DNA from: Branchiostoma floridae
Lineage: Eukaryota > Chordata > Leptocardii > Amphioxiformes > Branchiostomatidae
Assembly (NCBI RefSeq): GCF_000003815.2
Contig: NC_049982.1
Span: forward strand, 12,420,043-12,484,042
DNA: 64,000 bases
Reading direction: 5' to 3'
Part shown: piece after piece, positions 28,501-39,035 of the stretch
Position numbering within the stretch: the stretch's first letter is position 1
Layout: each line of letters starts with the position of its first letter
Position numbers and translations under genes: made by a program
Notes under the pieces: model-generated
What the model was told of the DNA's origin: nothing
Database searches by the model: none
What the model saw: only the letters and a program-made list of their open reading frames with translations

Positions 28501-31500
28501 AAACTGAAAGGAATGCATTTTTGTCTGAGACTGGGAAGATGTGCTGCAGTTCTGCCACTAGGGGTCCTCATTTTGTAAAACAGTTTTGTGGCTGCAGAGA
28601 TAATCCTGCAAGGTATCAGTTGGCAGTGTAAAGAGAATACAGGCATAGACCAAATGTCTGCGCAATGACTATTGCTTTGGTATTAATTAGATTACCTGGA
28701 AATGGTCTTATGGTACAATACATTTGTATGTCATGTTTTTCAATCATCCACACACCTTGTACCTAATATTGATCAAATTTCATTATATAATTTTATTCTG
28801 ACGTTAACGTCTTTCATTTTGTTTTCTGAATCTAATGAATTGTCATTACTCTGAACTGATTTGTGTGAAAACTTGTCCTTGTTGCTGATTATGCATTGAT
28901 TGAACAGTTACATTGACATAGATTTCGATGTGATGTCTTTTCCCAGAGTAGCTGTTAAGTTGAAGAACAGTCATTGTAGTAAAAATGAATGTATTCACCA
29001 GGGATGTTGGGACTCTCATGACAATGAGAATGGCAATCCAGCAAACATAGTATGCTTTTAAAGCAAGATAAGCCTAGATAAGGGAGTGAACCTGATACAT
29101 TTATAGCTGGGATGCAAAAGCAGGTCTTTTCTTTATATACATCCCAACATATGAACGTGATGCTCTATGAAGATAAAGCAGCCTGAATAATCCCTAAAAG
29201 CCCTTAATTATTTTTCTAGACATCCTCTGCAATAAGATCGTTTTGAAATAGCTATCATGTTGGAAATGTTGGAATGAATGTGCAGCTATAAATACAGCTA
29301 TCATATGATCATACTTTAAATTCATGTACTTAAGTGGTGGTTCAGTTTCATGGTAGGAGGGAAAAGGTAGTTTTTGTGGTATTTTGAAATAGTTCTGTAG
29401 TACAGTTGTAGTATTAAATATTTTAGAAATGCATATCTGTGGTGTCATGTCACAAAAATAAAACCACCTTCAAAGTATCAGATTTACAGTACTCCATCCG
29501 ACAGCCCTCAAAATCTAGATTCACTTATAACAACAAGACATCTTTATCTTGATTCATCTTTAGATGAAAAGGGGGTTCCTTGAGTGTCACCTACACTTGC
29601 CATTACCTCCCTGAGCATGAAAACTTTTTTGTCACCTACACTTGCCATTACCTCCCTGAGCATGAAAACTGTGCGACACATCGGTGGGATGGGTTTCAAT
29701 CTTACTGTCAAATTCAGGATCACGTAGGCTACAAGGACACCCAATCAAGCACCTCCCCACAGGGAACAGCCATCTCAATTATACCAAATAGCCTGACGAA
29801 ACATCATGCCAACTTCACCAGTGTTTATGGCACTTCTCCCAACCATAATAATCAGGGAGATTAGATGTATTAAACATTTCCAGCCTGCTTTCATCGTGTT
29901 CAACTTGTTGCATTTTATAATTGGATATTTCAAATTCCTCCCAAGCATATTGCACTTGGCTCAATTATGCCAATTTGTTAGGATGTTATTTGGAATGAAT
30001 AGACTTGAAAATATGGAAACACAAAAAGTACATTTTCACAGGATCTTTAAAAGTATGCAAAGACAATGTATATAATTTTTTTTGCATCTAGTATAGAGAT
30101 GCAGATAGCTTTGTTTCTTATCATGCACTGTAACTGACCAACATGTACATGTAGGTACGAAGATACTGAATTTTGAATTAATGTTTGAAAATGTATCTGG
30201 TAGACAAAATCTCAAAAGATCTCAACATTTTGAACAGATAAAATGTACACAGTGTATCCTGTTTGAAGCCCAGGCAATAGCAAAATGACAGGGGAACGAG
30301 TAGAAAGGGTAAAAAAACTGGAACAATGATATTATAGGCATAAGTACAGTGCCAAACAGAAAGGTATACACAGATCAAATTTTCAACAATCTTGAAAATT
30401 GATCAATTGATCCATGTACACTTTTGTGTTGAAAAAAAATTTAACATCGTACTATGGTAACTACCAACACAGGTGAGCATCCATGATAACAGGAAAATAA
30501 ATTTGTCAGCTCATTGAGGATGTAATGTCATCGGTCAACTTGGAGTGGACATTCATAAACCTGTTAAAACCTGTATGGAATACTGGGTCATCACTACTTG
30601 ACAAATTATTAGATCCATTCAGATTGCTCCCCTGCCCTTGCTCTCTAAACTTGGTCCAAATTTGATGGTCCATTACACCTGACCCCTCCCCTGGGCCTGA
30701 GTCCAAAACTCTCCCTCTGGTCATTTCCTGTCCAGTTTATTCATTACCTCTGATGACCAGCATGCCTATCCTAAAACAAATAAGTGTGCCCTGTGATTAC
30801 TTTTATGATTCTCTCTCAACTTGGCCTGCAGTTGACCAATCCACGAGTGCCATGACCTCCTTGGGGCCCAGTAGGAATCCCTGTGTAACCCTTGTCAGTC
30901 ATTTCACCCCTGGCAGTATTCATTAGCTGACCTACATACTGACCATCCCAGCCAAATGAGCTCTCTAAGATGAAGACCACAGCGATTGATATGGCATTTA
31001 TAGAGACATGGGATTATCTCAAAATTAGCAAGTTTGAATTAAAATAGACCTGATCTCTATTGCAAACATGCTAATTGGGAATAATCCCATTTTTCTGAGT
31101 TATTCATGTAGTATGAGCATTTCTTAAAGAGGCAGAATTATCTTTTTATCAATGCAATAGTGTTTCCATACCTGGAACCTTAGGTCATTTTGTATTGATT
31201 TTTAAGCATTTATAATATGCATATGGTTATCAAGACTTTGACATGCTTGTTAGAAATCACAACACAAATATATGCATTTGGTATTTAAACAAGTGTTTTG
31301 GAAATGTGCTGGGCATGATATCACACTTATGATGCCCAAGATAGAATTTATCATTTTCTGTATCAAACTTCAGTTCATAATCTACTGTTTTTTTAGCTGT
31401 CACAAAAATATACACAATATGTTAGTGAGGTTTGAAATGAACATGGATGATAGGAATCAGCTTGAACATACCAACTTGCTATGTTTAAATCATACAGACT

Positions 31501-34500
31501 TGTGGTAGGCATTGCAAAACCTGGAGCAGTGCACAATGGAGCTATGTAATAAAAAGAAAGCATCATTTGAAACTTTGTTTCTGTTCAATATATCATTTCA
31601 GTGCACTTAAAATACTTTTCTGTGGTAATGGAATCCATTTAAGTGACAATGATTCCATATATTACCCTGAGCACAAATGGCTGAAAGCAATAATACCCCG
31701 TCTTTCGATTTAATCAAGTACGTTCGGTTCCATTTCATCTATTAACCTTGTAATTGAAATTGTCAAAGCTTGTTTCCGACTGTCATTGAAGTCCAACCGG
31801 CAAGGCGGCCATTTACAGTATGGTTGTTTCCATAGGTAAAAGTAATGATACGCAAAAGGTTGTGGCGATGGTCGGATCTTATATTGAATATACAGCATTT
31901 ATGCTCTTTTGCTAGTGTTGAAATAATCTACACCTACTACCATTGTCCTCAATGAGTGGTGAAATCAACCAATCACAGCTACGGAACCGTCAACGCCAAC
32001 AATGTGAGGGGAATGGGTTTCCGGCGATACAGCTAATACGATAATGGATGGGCCACCTACGGGCAGATCACTCGCAATGATATCTTCCAATAATCCGGCT
32101 CAATTAAGTGCGGAATTGGGAAAAAGTTTTCCCGCGCCAGGAGCACAAGTCCTGATTACCCGGCAGCCATCAAATCTGTCAAAACAAGACGAGTAATCAT
32201 AGCCTTGTGTTAGCTTTCTGACCCCCACGATACCATATATTAGGGAGAGTAGGGCTTTGATCAATTCGCGCTTCACACCAAGAATATGTTATAAAAGTGG
32301 AGATTACAAGTGCCGTATTGAACAGTGCCGGGGAATGACAGGTCACGTTGAAATATGGCGACGTGACGCCACACCTAAGACCTCACAAAAAACAAGTAAT
32401 GAAAAAGTAGATTACATCAATGGAAAGGCTCAGTTTAATAGAAATACATCCTGATTCTTGTACAAATGAAATGAAAAGGCAGTTGGAATTAATCAGGCTA
32501 CAGAGCTGGGACTTAATGAATTTGGTCGCAACAAGATGTAAGCATGTTGTAATTGGCTGAAACAAACTGTCTTTCTTCAACTGGATCACTCGATAAAGGA
32601 GCAGCACTGACCGGCCAACTGACTAGGGTAACTGCACAGAAGTGTTACTGTTAGACTGAGTGCTGTTGATTGTCGGTGGGTATGGAAGGAGCAAGTTCAA
32701 TGGCTTCACGTCCATACCATTATATCATTTGTCTCGTGCTTCTTTTTTATTATATCGACATTTGCAGCACAGCATCTATGCAACAAAATCAACAAAAGTC
32801 TGTAAATTTTATGTCATGGACTAATTGTGCTAGAGTGTCAGCTATGTGTATGATACCTATGATAGACAGGTCGAGTCCAAATGCAGATATTGTCCCTACA
32901 GTCTAGGACAAAATCCAAGCTATTTATATCCATGTCCCTGCATTGCACCTTATAGCATTGTCATAATGCAAGCATAGATGAATGCAGTAGCAAGTCCTGG
33001 GTTTCAAAAGGGCACACTCTTATAATACGTCTTCAAGGAAGAAGCTTTCTGCATAACTGGTTAAAGATTAAGTGTCAGGGAGGTGGGAGCCACTGTAACG
33101 TTTGTTAATCTTTCCAATTTAAGTGCAGATTCAGAGACTAAAGTTTCCTGCATGCTTGGTCTCCAGGTCAAACAGAAGCGGGTGCCTCTGGTGGCTCCGT
33201 GCAGATTGTCCCCTGGCCCTAGGGACTCCGCTGCATAAGAGCTTTAAAATTGAGTTCGTGGGGTCAGCACAGGCCGAATTCTGTGTCATGTCTGCTAGTT
33301 GTGAAGCATCTGTGGAGACTAGTGATGGACTTTAGGGAGTGATCGCCATTGGTAGGGCTCATTTTGGATGCATTATGATGGAAGTTCAATGGTGTCCCCA
33401 TCATCAAAACATCTTCCATATGCCAGAAAGAATTGTTAAGTCAATTGGGGTGGACAGGAGAAAAAGTGAACTTTGGAGGTAGAAAGGCAAATTTGTGACT
33501 CGTCTGCACAAAAGGTTAAAGCACTCTTAACCTGGTGTCAGCACCAGGAAATTGTGTGACTGATGAGGCAAATTTGCCTGTATGATCCATTTTCTCTAGA
33601 GGACAATAAGGATTTAAAAAGTAAAAGGGGGTAATTTTTTTATTTAAGTATATCTTTAACTTTGAAGAAAGACACAAAAAGAGCCAAAAAGATGTAAAAT
33701 GTTTTTATAGTGAAAAGTCATCCCACTGTTCAAGTTCAAGTAAATTTGCCCTTCTCAATATCTACAAAGTCATTCTGAAATGTCAAGGACACGCCCCTAG
33801 AATTCTTGTTGCTAGATGTGCAATAAAGTAAAGTATTGATTTCTTTTGATGGAGTATGCTTCCCTCTTTCTTGATGTGTTCCTGTCTTTGATAGCATTAT
33901 ATAGTTCCAGAGGCCATGTACGTGTAGGATAGAGCATCAAGGAGAGAGCTCATTCAAGAGGTGCTGGATGTAAGTTAGAGGAATGCAAAAGAATACCACA
34001 AATTTGTGTCAAAAATGTATCATAAAGTTCAGGAAATTTTATGGACCTTCTTAAACATGAAGGAAGTATATCTGACTCTGACTCTAACTCCTGAAAAATT
34101 CTTTAAGGAAAAGTTGCAGGTGTACAGAAATCTTGCTGGTTGCAATTCCATTCCATGATGGAACCCTTGTGTTCCAAAACTGGCACAGTTCCAACAGGGG
34201 AATATGTGGTAACAGCAGTTTGGGTCACACAGTCCCTCCCTCCTCAATCTCACCCATGCCCAGGGGTTATTCCATGTCATTCTCATCAATTTTCACAGCC
34301 TAGTCCCTTCCCCAGGGAACAACACCTTCCACCCCTGGGCTGCTCTGCATGGTGACCCACGACTCCATCTTAAAGCTCTTACTGCAGGGAAGTCCCAGAA
34401 GGCCCTAGGCCAATCTATTGGATAGCCATGAGAGCTTTTCTCACCCTGACCTGCACAATTGAGAGCTATGAAGGAGAGAGCTCTTGGCTATGGAGCTGGC

Positions 34501-37500
34501 TGGTGATAGCCAAAGTTCTTGACTTCTATTGGGAAGGCTTTGCCAATCTATGGGATTGCCATGAGCTCCCCCCACCCCATCTGACCTACCTAATGGCAAT
34601 TCTAAATGCTGAGGAGATTAAAGTACACACTTTCAAACTTCGCTTCGATCGGAATGTTGCTCTCGTCTAGTGTGCTGGAATAGGTTGTTTGGGGGCCAAT
34701 AGTTTCACTTTAAGGCAATATTTCAGAAACAGTTGCCCTCTTTAGTGCACACTTCCATTGTGACACATAATAAGTCCATGTAAAAAGCCATAAGGGTAAC
34801 GTTAGATACTAGAAGTTAAGTTGCTTTCAGCAGGAAACAATTGAAAGGTAACTTTGTGACTGACTTGGCTGGATAAAGTTGCAGTAGAGGAAGGTACTTA
34901 AAGTTTGAAAATTGATGTCTGAATAAAGGCATCAATTTACATCAATCAATGAGGGAGGGTTGCGGGTACCACTTACCAAAGAGTTCACAAATACAATGGA
35001 ATTGAGAGGTGACACAGCTATACAATCAGTCATGCAATACCAGCCAAATAATCTCCTGTGAAATCAGTCCAATTTGTAACCTTCCTTAGAAAAAGCAACC
35101 CTTAAATCTTCCTCTTACTTTTTCTCCATTGAAAGAGCTTTTAGGACCCCCAGACCAGATTTTTCTCTTTGCCTCCAGAATCATTATACATCTAATATTG
35201 TAAATATTGTTCACTCCAACACATCTTTCTACTGATCATGTTGTACATTTCAGCTCCATCAGTTTGACAAGGAGCCCAAGCGGTTTGCAGACAGGCTACA
35301 GGAGCTGGACATAACTTTCCCACCTAGGTGAGCCACAGTCTTTCATCAATCCCTGTCAGTCATGTTTGTCTCGTCATTAGTCTGCAACCACTCTGCATTG
35401 GCCTTGTGTGGTCAACAGGCAGGCAAACAACATCCCTGCCACTGGTCTGCCATAGTTTGGCATGGGTTGAGCCATGCCCTATGGCTGGTGTGGTAAAAAT
35501 GGTACAAAGGTTCATAACATATAGTGTCTGTACAAAATAAAAGGATATCCCCAAGAAATGAACAAACATTCCAGAAAGAAATGGTGCTCCTACACCTACA
35601 TGTAGGGCAGGATGGGATGCTGCTTCCTTATAATCAGGCTACTCTGTATACGCTGGGCTTAATATCATGTTGTGAAAGAAACAAAGGTTATGCAATGTTA
35701 CCGCAAGGTTGATGCTGCTTGTAAGCCTTTATAGTAACTAGTTTTCATCTGTTGTCCTGCAGCTATCCCTTCAGTGAGGATGTGAGAGAAGGTAGACAGT
35801 ACATGAAGACTCGCTGCCCTGCCTGGTGTGACAGAATACTGCTGTCTCAGTCTGCAAGGGACCTCATTCAGGTAAACATATCTACAAATGGGATGCTGGC
35901 TTTTTTTAATGCTTTGTAAAGATTTTCTTTTTTTCTATGCTCGCATTGATAATGTAACTAGCCTAATATGCATGTTTTATTTCATCCTGCAGTCCAAATG
36001 CTTCAATAAATAAAAGAAGTTAAACTTTGTTGGGTTCAATTTGAATTAGGTTCATCAAATTTTAAAAGATAGATGGTGCTGAATTCAAAAGTGCTCTGTA
36101 AGGTCTTGCTTAAGACAACCTCCCCACCCCACCTCTCAGCCAGCTTGTTAATCAGTATGATTTGTCCAGTTCATTTTCACCTGTAAACCAAGCGGAAGAG
36201 CTGCTTGCCAATAAGATAAGATTAAGATAGGAAATATATACCCAAACTCGTCAACACACTCCGGATGTTTTCCTACAACATGTCGGTAAACCCACCTTGC
36301 CAACTAAAGAATGCCTGTGTCGTTTTTTCAAGAGTTGTTTTCTTGTTTACACCAGAATGATTACAGTGAGTAGAGAGCTGTTTACACATTTCTCAGGTGT
36401 TTTGTTGGTAATGGACAAAACATGTGATTGAGTCATGTCCTGTAAACAGTTGGGGATAATCTCTGATGTCTGTACACATTGGCCTGTCTGCATTTCCTTT
36501 TGAAGTCTTGTGTTAATCTTTGGGTCTATTGACTCTTGACCTCCTAGTCCCTATTGGTGGCTTGGTGATAATAAGTAAGAATGTTTCTAAAATCTTTTTC
36601 ATCTGCTAGCACTTACAAAGTCATCTGGAAAGGGATCATGTTTTTTTTATTATTGTGCAGCGACAATCATTTAGCAATCTAAGATGAAGGATTATGTATG
36701 CCACAATACCATTGAAACAAATTAAGTTTTATGCGTGCCGCAATAAGGTGGCTAGTGAAACTATTCCAGCAATGCCAAATCTCACATTTTGCATAGGTGA
36801 TGAAGGGCTGTGGAATTACATGCATGTACAGTAATGTAATATTACATTGTATCTAACACAACTTAATGAACTCAAAATGAACACACACATACACATGAAA
36901 AAAATCATTTTTGACTGGTACTTTTTAATCTAACCACGCATATTTCTTCTTTTGTCAGCGTGGAGATGAATATACTCCTGTGTACCACGTCATGGGCTCC
37001 AACGTGTGTATGGGTGATCACAAGGTAAGGCTCCTTGACTTAAAGGTGCCCTAAAAGAAAAATGAAGCATTAGGTCATTGAAGAGTTAATGGAGAATAAC
37101 TGTCATGTTTATGAAAAATGTCCCAATGTGTACCCAGGAGCACACTGGATTCCCCTCTGCACCATGTTCCTTCCACTGTTTTTCTACCCTTTCTAAGAAG
37201 GCTGTCACCCCTGACAACAGGGAACTGCAGTTCAGGAAGGTCCCTATCATCTTTACTTTTCCCTTGGCTGATCTCCAGCCCAGCACACAAGCCCAGACAA
37301 TGGCATATTCTTCCCTTCTCCTTGTTTTCCTTGCTGGCATTTCTAAAAATAAAGTCCCCTTACTACATCTCTGAGATCCATCCACAAAGGGGAGCAGACA
37401 CTGAAGGGCCTTAATCTCACCTTTATTTGGTGAGCAGTACTAAATTAACAGACTTCCTGACTTCTCCCAGCTGGTCGCCATGACAGCGGGCGGGGCACCC

Positions 37501-39035
37501 CCATGCTAGAGCCATTGATATGGCCTGTGACAAATTGCGTGTCACATCATGTGATTATGCAGCTAACAATGGAGACGGGCTGGCTCTGCACAATGGCAAA
37601 AAGAACGAGCAGAGTGAGACACTGAAATCCGTGCATTTGTCTGGCTTATCTTTCCTGACAGATGGAAAAGTCGCACGGCGGCAGAGTGCTTACATCCAGC
37701 ACTTTCTGCAACTTCCAGTGTTTGTTATGGCTTTCAAAGCCAAGCAATTGTCTGTGCCCGACCTTGTTATCAAAGATTTTGGCGATAGCTCAAAAGAAGA
37801 TTGTCCAAGGGATAATGATTCATTAAATGAGGATTAGACCTAATTTTTCTGTTACTAGATATCCTTTTATTATCACAGTCCCATGGGATTGACTGTCATT
37901 GCAGTCCTAGTGTGGGTCTGGCATGTATCATGGAATCATATGACACCACAAAATTTCATTTTATGTCGGTGCTGTCTTCTTGCTGATTGCAGACATTTTG
38001 TAACATGTAGACCTCCAGGACCTCTTGATCACTGGGAAATCCTTATCATGTGAACCTCTTCATGTACCAGCCAAATCGATATGTTTCAAAGAGACCCATA
38101 GCAGTGTGGTACATGTATCAATGCTTCCACAAATGTGAAACTGTTGACTCTTCAAATAACTTATCCATTTAAAGACTAACAAGAGTCCTGTGGCTTCATC
38201 CCCAAAGTCTGCCCAGTTTGGTAGATTTTCCTGAACATCCTTTACAGATGTAAGACTGTCCAATCTACCTTCATCTCAACCTGCCCACACTTTTAACAAG
38301 GGTTTTGCTTTCAAGCTTTTCACACAAGTGATTTAGAGTCTAGTGTTCTTTACATATTAAGAAGTGACCCATCCTTCTTTTAGAATGGTCCTTGAAGTTC
38401 TGTTTTCAAAATACAAAGTATGGATAACAGGAACCAAACAGCTTTAATTCCCATTATCAGGCTGGTGGAGGAGGATATGTGGAAAGCTGATTTATACCAG
38501 CCTTGTCAGGTGAAATATATGGGAAACATAAATTTCTCCTGAGTCTCTGTCTCCTCTCTGGATGTCTTCATTCTAAGACAGCCAAGGCCTGGCATGCTCC
38601 CCCAGAGGGTACATACCTGCTTCACTTAGTGGTGGTGTTTGCGGATATCTACAGCAATGTATCTGCTCAAGAGGAGGATGACCACAAGTAGTCATATGGC
38701 AGAGTTAAAACTTGGGTCTGTGCACAAGATAGTGCCACACTGATCCAATGAGCGATCACCACTAGTCAGTCTCACATTCATGCACATGTAGAAGAGTAGT
38801 TTTGATTGGCATTTCAAATAGAAACACGGGTGGGAGATAACTTGTACATGTATACCACAGTTGTAGAGTGAAATGCTAGTACTTTTTGTGTCCATACTGT
38901 ATGTTATAATCATGATTGTGAATGCCTTACTGTTTCTCCCACATGCAGCCCATATACCTGTACTTCCGGCTGGTTCCTGACACAGGTAAAGGTCGTCATA
39001 GGCAGAGGCGAAAGGCCACTTGTGTTGTGTTGTGA
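13476..39035 (+). CDS. Inpp5a: Inpp5a, inositol-polyphosphate 5-phosphatase type I (3' 11 coding exons; 5' end outside window)
   Basis: The enzyme removes the 5-phosphate from Ins(1,4,5)P3 and Ins(1,3,4,5)P4, ending IP3/calcium signalling at membranes. The coding exons are 13476-13539, 14286-14389, 15622-15674, 20632-20751, 21251-21335, 25296-25388, 25911-25982, 35254-35327, 35763-35871, 36959-37024 and 38949-39035. All junctions are AG/GT and phases agree, giving 927 nt, or 308 residues plus TGA. The fragment starts ALGSFYFVHES and aligns from memory with human INPP5A from about residue 103 to its end, with nearly the same length (about 310). Family motifs are present: NIHLFHDASN (residues 80-89), the metal/phosphate motif FIFGDFNFR (126-134), PAWCDRI (241-247) and MGDHKP (276-281). 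The protein ends CVVL, a prenylation CaaX box. The N-terminal exons, with the QEFGG glutamate, were not found in 1-13475. The two assembly gaps fall in an intron and do not affect the protein. Confidence is high for identity, slightly lower for the exact splice sites. Confidence 0.96.
14286..14389 (+). CDS. Inpp5a: Inpp5a exon b (...KEKFPQDFFPN)
   Basis: Acceptor ctcttcctgtag, donor gtaagt. The 104 nt complete the split codon and encode residues 22-56, ending KEKFPQDFFPN (human KEKFPQDYFPE). The central part, rich in basic and polar residues, is the least conserved. Confidence 0.94.
14390..15621 (+). other. Inpp5a intron with a candidate regulatory island (15280-15545)
   Basis: Intron between exons b and c. 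Its 3' part (15280-15545) is GC-richer, non-repetitive and contains ATTATCAAAGCGG (TCF/LEF-like ATCAAAG). A frame of 84 codons on the - strand there has no recognisable protein character. The rest is AT-rich. Confidence 0.35.
15622..15674 (+). CDS. Inpp5a: Inpp5a exon c (WSRKGFLRTRW)
   Basis: Acceptor tcccccaacag, donor gtaagt, 53 nt. It encodes residues 57-73 including WSRKGFLRTRW, close to human WSRKGFIRTRW, and leaves in phase 2. Confidence 0.94.
15675..17163 (+). other. Inpp5a intron, part before the first assembly gap
   Basis: The first 350 bp (15720-16020) form another balanced, repeat-free block (GGTCAAGGGTCG, TTTATTGGCGTATGAATGGGCATTG) that could be regulatory. The remainder is T-rich intronic sequence. 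A 131-codon frame at 16630-17025 is rich in Phe/Leu/Tyr from AT-rich DNA and is not a credible gene. Confidence 0.35.
17164..17290. other. assembly gap (127 N)
   Basis: A run of undetermined bases inside the Inpp5a intron between exons c and d. No coding sequence appears to be lost, because the exon phases agree across it. Confidence 0.99.
17335..17585. promoter_or_regulatory. candidate regulatory island with CCAAT and E-box motifs
   Basis: A GC-balanced block with GCTGATTGGCTGG (CCAAT in reverse), AAAGTAATTATC and GGCACGTGTGG (CACGTG E-box). It could be an intronic enhancer or alternative promoter. Motif-level support only. Confidence 0.25.
17610..17960 (+). repeat. dispersed repeat with (GAAA)n tail and terminal palindrome
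   Basis: Two similar half-units (CACCAAATTTAAGGTCATTCC and GCCAAATTTCAGGTCATTCG) lie about 150 bp apart, followed by (GAAA)5, CATTACGAATACAATATATTTC and the palindrome CCATACCATATATGGTATGG. This arrangement is typical of a SINE-like or non-autonomous element. Family not assigned. Confidence 0.5.
19821..20600 (-). mobile_element. 3' fragment of a non-LTR retrotransposon (LINE), inactivated
   Basis: On the - strand, 20577-20233 encodes a reverse-transcriptase ORF C-terminus of LINE type (QEWFSRIKSNSKLSFLN, RKAITQLRISSHKLNIETGR), followed after a one-base frameshift by KQIEDEFHFVMMC. It runs into the 100-N gap and resumes as KIGKYIKDCFVIRK to a TAG at 20028-20030. The 3' tail to about 19821 holds an A/T tract and AATAAAGTTCTTCTTCT. 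It is 5'-truncated and frameshifted, so it cannot be active. The clade (CR1/L2-like is my guess) is uncertain. Confidence 0.85.
20123..20222. other. assembly gap (100 N, size probably nominal)
   Basis: A run of exactly 100 undetermined bases inside the LINE fragment, so the gap was probably caused by repeat assembly failure. It is intronic for Inpp5a. Confidence 0.99.
20632..20751 (+). CDS. Inpp5a: Inpp5a exon d (NIHLFHDASN)
   Basis: Acceptor ttttgttcacag, donor gtgaac, 120 nt. It encodes residues 74-113 with the strongly conserved NIHLFHDASN catalytic-core motif. The acceptor lies only a few tens of bases from an antisense LINE remnant. Confidence 0.95.
21251..21335 (+). CDS. Inpp5a: Inpp5a exon e (FIFGDFNFR motif)
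   Basis: Acceptor ttctccacag, donor gtgagg, 85 nt. It encodes residues 114-142 with FIFGDFNFRLD, the signature 5-phosphatase motif containing the catalytic/metal-binding Asp and Asn. Confidence 0.96.
22240..23300. promoter_or_regulatory. candidate conserved regulatory island 5 (about 1 kb)
   Basis: The longest such block in the window: high complexity, balanced GC, repeat-free, no long frame. Motifs include GGCGATTGAAATCAATCGC (a near-palindrome), TTGCAATCATTGATG, ATAACTCAATTAG and GGAAAATTAATCC. A strong candidate for deep conservation, pending alignment. Confidence 0.38.
24290..24640. promoter_or_regulatory. candidate conserved regulatory island 6
   Basis: A balanced, repeat-free block with CATGTGACGTTCG, CACGGCACGTGAAG (E-box CACGTG), GCAATCAAGTGTTATTTG (AAGTG is NK-like) and GTTTGTCAAACAATG. 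No coding potential. Confidence 0.3.
25296..25388 (+). CDS. Inpp5a: Inpp5a exon f (variable linker)
   Basis: Acceptor ccaaacacag, donor gtgtgt, 93 nt in phase 0 at both ends. It encodes residues 143-173, starting SLCATAKEER. It corresponds to the charged, variable segment after the FGDFNFR motif in the human enzyme (ETLCTKATMQ...). Placement is supported by reading frame, order and the shared LC.TA pattern. Confidence 0.88.
25491..25526 (+). repeat. short tandem duplication, 19-bp period
   Basis: CTTTTTAACTTTACTGTAT is followed directly by CTTTTTAACTTTACTGAAC, a two-copy tandem repeat in the intron just after exon f. Confidence 0.7.
25911..25982 (+). CDS. Inpp5a: Inpp5a exon g (LEKKVFDHFNQEVF)
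   Basis: Acceptor ataattgcag, donor gtaggt, 72 nt in phase 0. It encodes residues 174-197 with LEKKVFDHFNQEVF, near-identical to the human LEKKLFDYFNQEVF. Confidence 0.95.
26408..26583 (-). repeat. dispersed repeat, copy B of an inverted pair
   Basis: Reverse-complement partner of 12519-12695, differing by scattered substitutions and one less-conserved segment of about 30 bp. Both copies lie in Inpp5a introns, 14 kb apart in opposite orientation. Confidence 0.75.
27550..27740. promoter_or_regulatory. candidate regulatory island in the large intron
   Basis: A compact balanced block with CTCAATTAGATCTTCATTATC and AACCAATCATGATAC, distinct from the AT-rich intron around it. Composition and motif density only. 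Confidence 0.22.
29586..29670 (+). repeat. 45-bp tandem duplication
   Basis: GTCACCTACACTTGCCATTA starts at 29586 and again at 29631. Forty bases are identical between the copies, and the first copy carries five extra T. Confidence 0.9.
31930..32200. promoter_or_regulatory. candidate conserved regulatory island 7
   Basis: A balanced, repeat-free block with GAAATCAACCAATCACAG, CAGCTAATACGATAATGG, CTCAATTAAGTG (an NK2-type TTAAGTG core) and GTCCTGATTACCCGG (GATTA, Otx-like). No coding signal. Confidence 0.33.
34400..34590 (+). repeat. degenerate direct repeat
   Basis: CCAATCTATTGGATAGCCAT near 34411 and CCAATCTATGGGATTGCCAT near 34543 are near-identical and are followed by similar GAGCT/CACCC/GACCT sequence. 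Probably an old local duplication or two copies of a small element. Confidence 0.5.
35254..35327 (+). CDS. Inpp5a: Inpp5a exon h (FDKEPKRFADRLQELDITFPP)
   Basis: Acceptor gtacatttcag, donor gtgagc, 74 nt, leaving in phase 2. It encodes residues 198-221, matching human FDKELSVFKDRLYELDISFPP in order and length. It follows the largest internal intron (about 9.3 kb). Confidence 0.94.
35763..35871 (+). CDS. Inpp5a: Inpp5a exon i (CPAWCDRIL motif)
   Basis: Acceptor tgtcctgcag, donor gtaaac, 109 nt. It encodes residues 222-258 with TRCPAWCDRIL, the second 5-phosphatase signature, involved in substrate and magnesium binding. Confidence 0.97.
36959..37024 (+). CDS. Inpp5a: Inpp5a exon j (NVCMGDHK motif)
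   Basis: Acceptor ttttgtcag, donor gtaagg, 66 nt in phase 0. It encodes residues 259-280 ending SNVCMGDHK. With the next exon's Pro this forms the (S/G)DHKP catalytic motif, whose His is part of the active site in this superfamily. Confidence 0.97.
37025..38948 (+). other. last Inpp5a intron with a candidate regulatory island (37440-37840)
   Basis: The middle 400 bp are GC-balanced and repeat-free, with TCACATCATGTGATTATGCAG and AGCCATTGATATGG. A 105-codon frame on the + strand (37520-37837) crosses the island but resembles no protein I know, so regulatory DNA or chance is more likely. The rest is plain intron. Confidence 0.35.
38949..39035 (+). CDS. Inpp5a: Inpp5a last coding exon with CaaX box
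   Basis: Acceptor cacatgcag, then 28 codons and TGA at 39033-39035. It encodes residues 281-308, PIYLYFRLV followed by a basic linker (RHRQRRK) and CVVL. The basic stretch plus CaaX box is expected to anchor the enzyme to membranes by prenylation; human INPP5A ends CVVQ. Confidence 0.95.
   Translation, partial: PIYLYFRLVPDTGKGRHRQRRKATCVVL

Larger units (their letters stand above)
25983..35253 (+). other. Inpp5a 9.3-kb intron, largest internal intron
   Basis: No missed exon is needed: exons g and h join in phase 0 and align continuously with the human protein. It contains repeat copy B (26408-26583), a block at 27550-27740 with balanced composition, a 45-bp tandem duplication (29586-29670), a candidate island at 31930-32200, a degenerate direct repeat (34400-34590) and otherwise AT-rich sequence. 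Confidence 0.6.
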
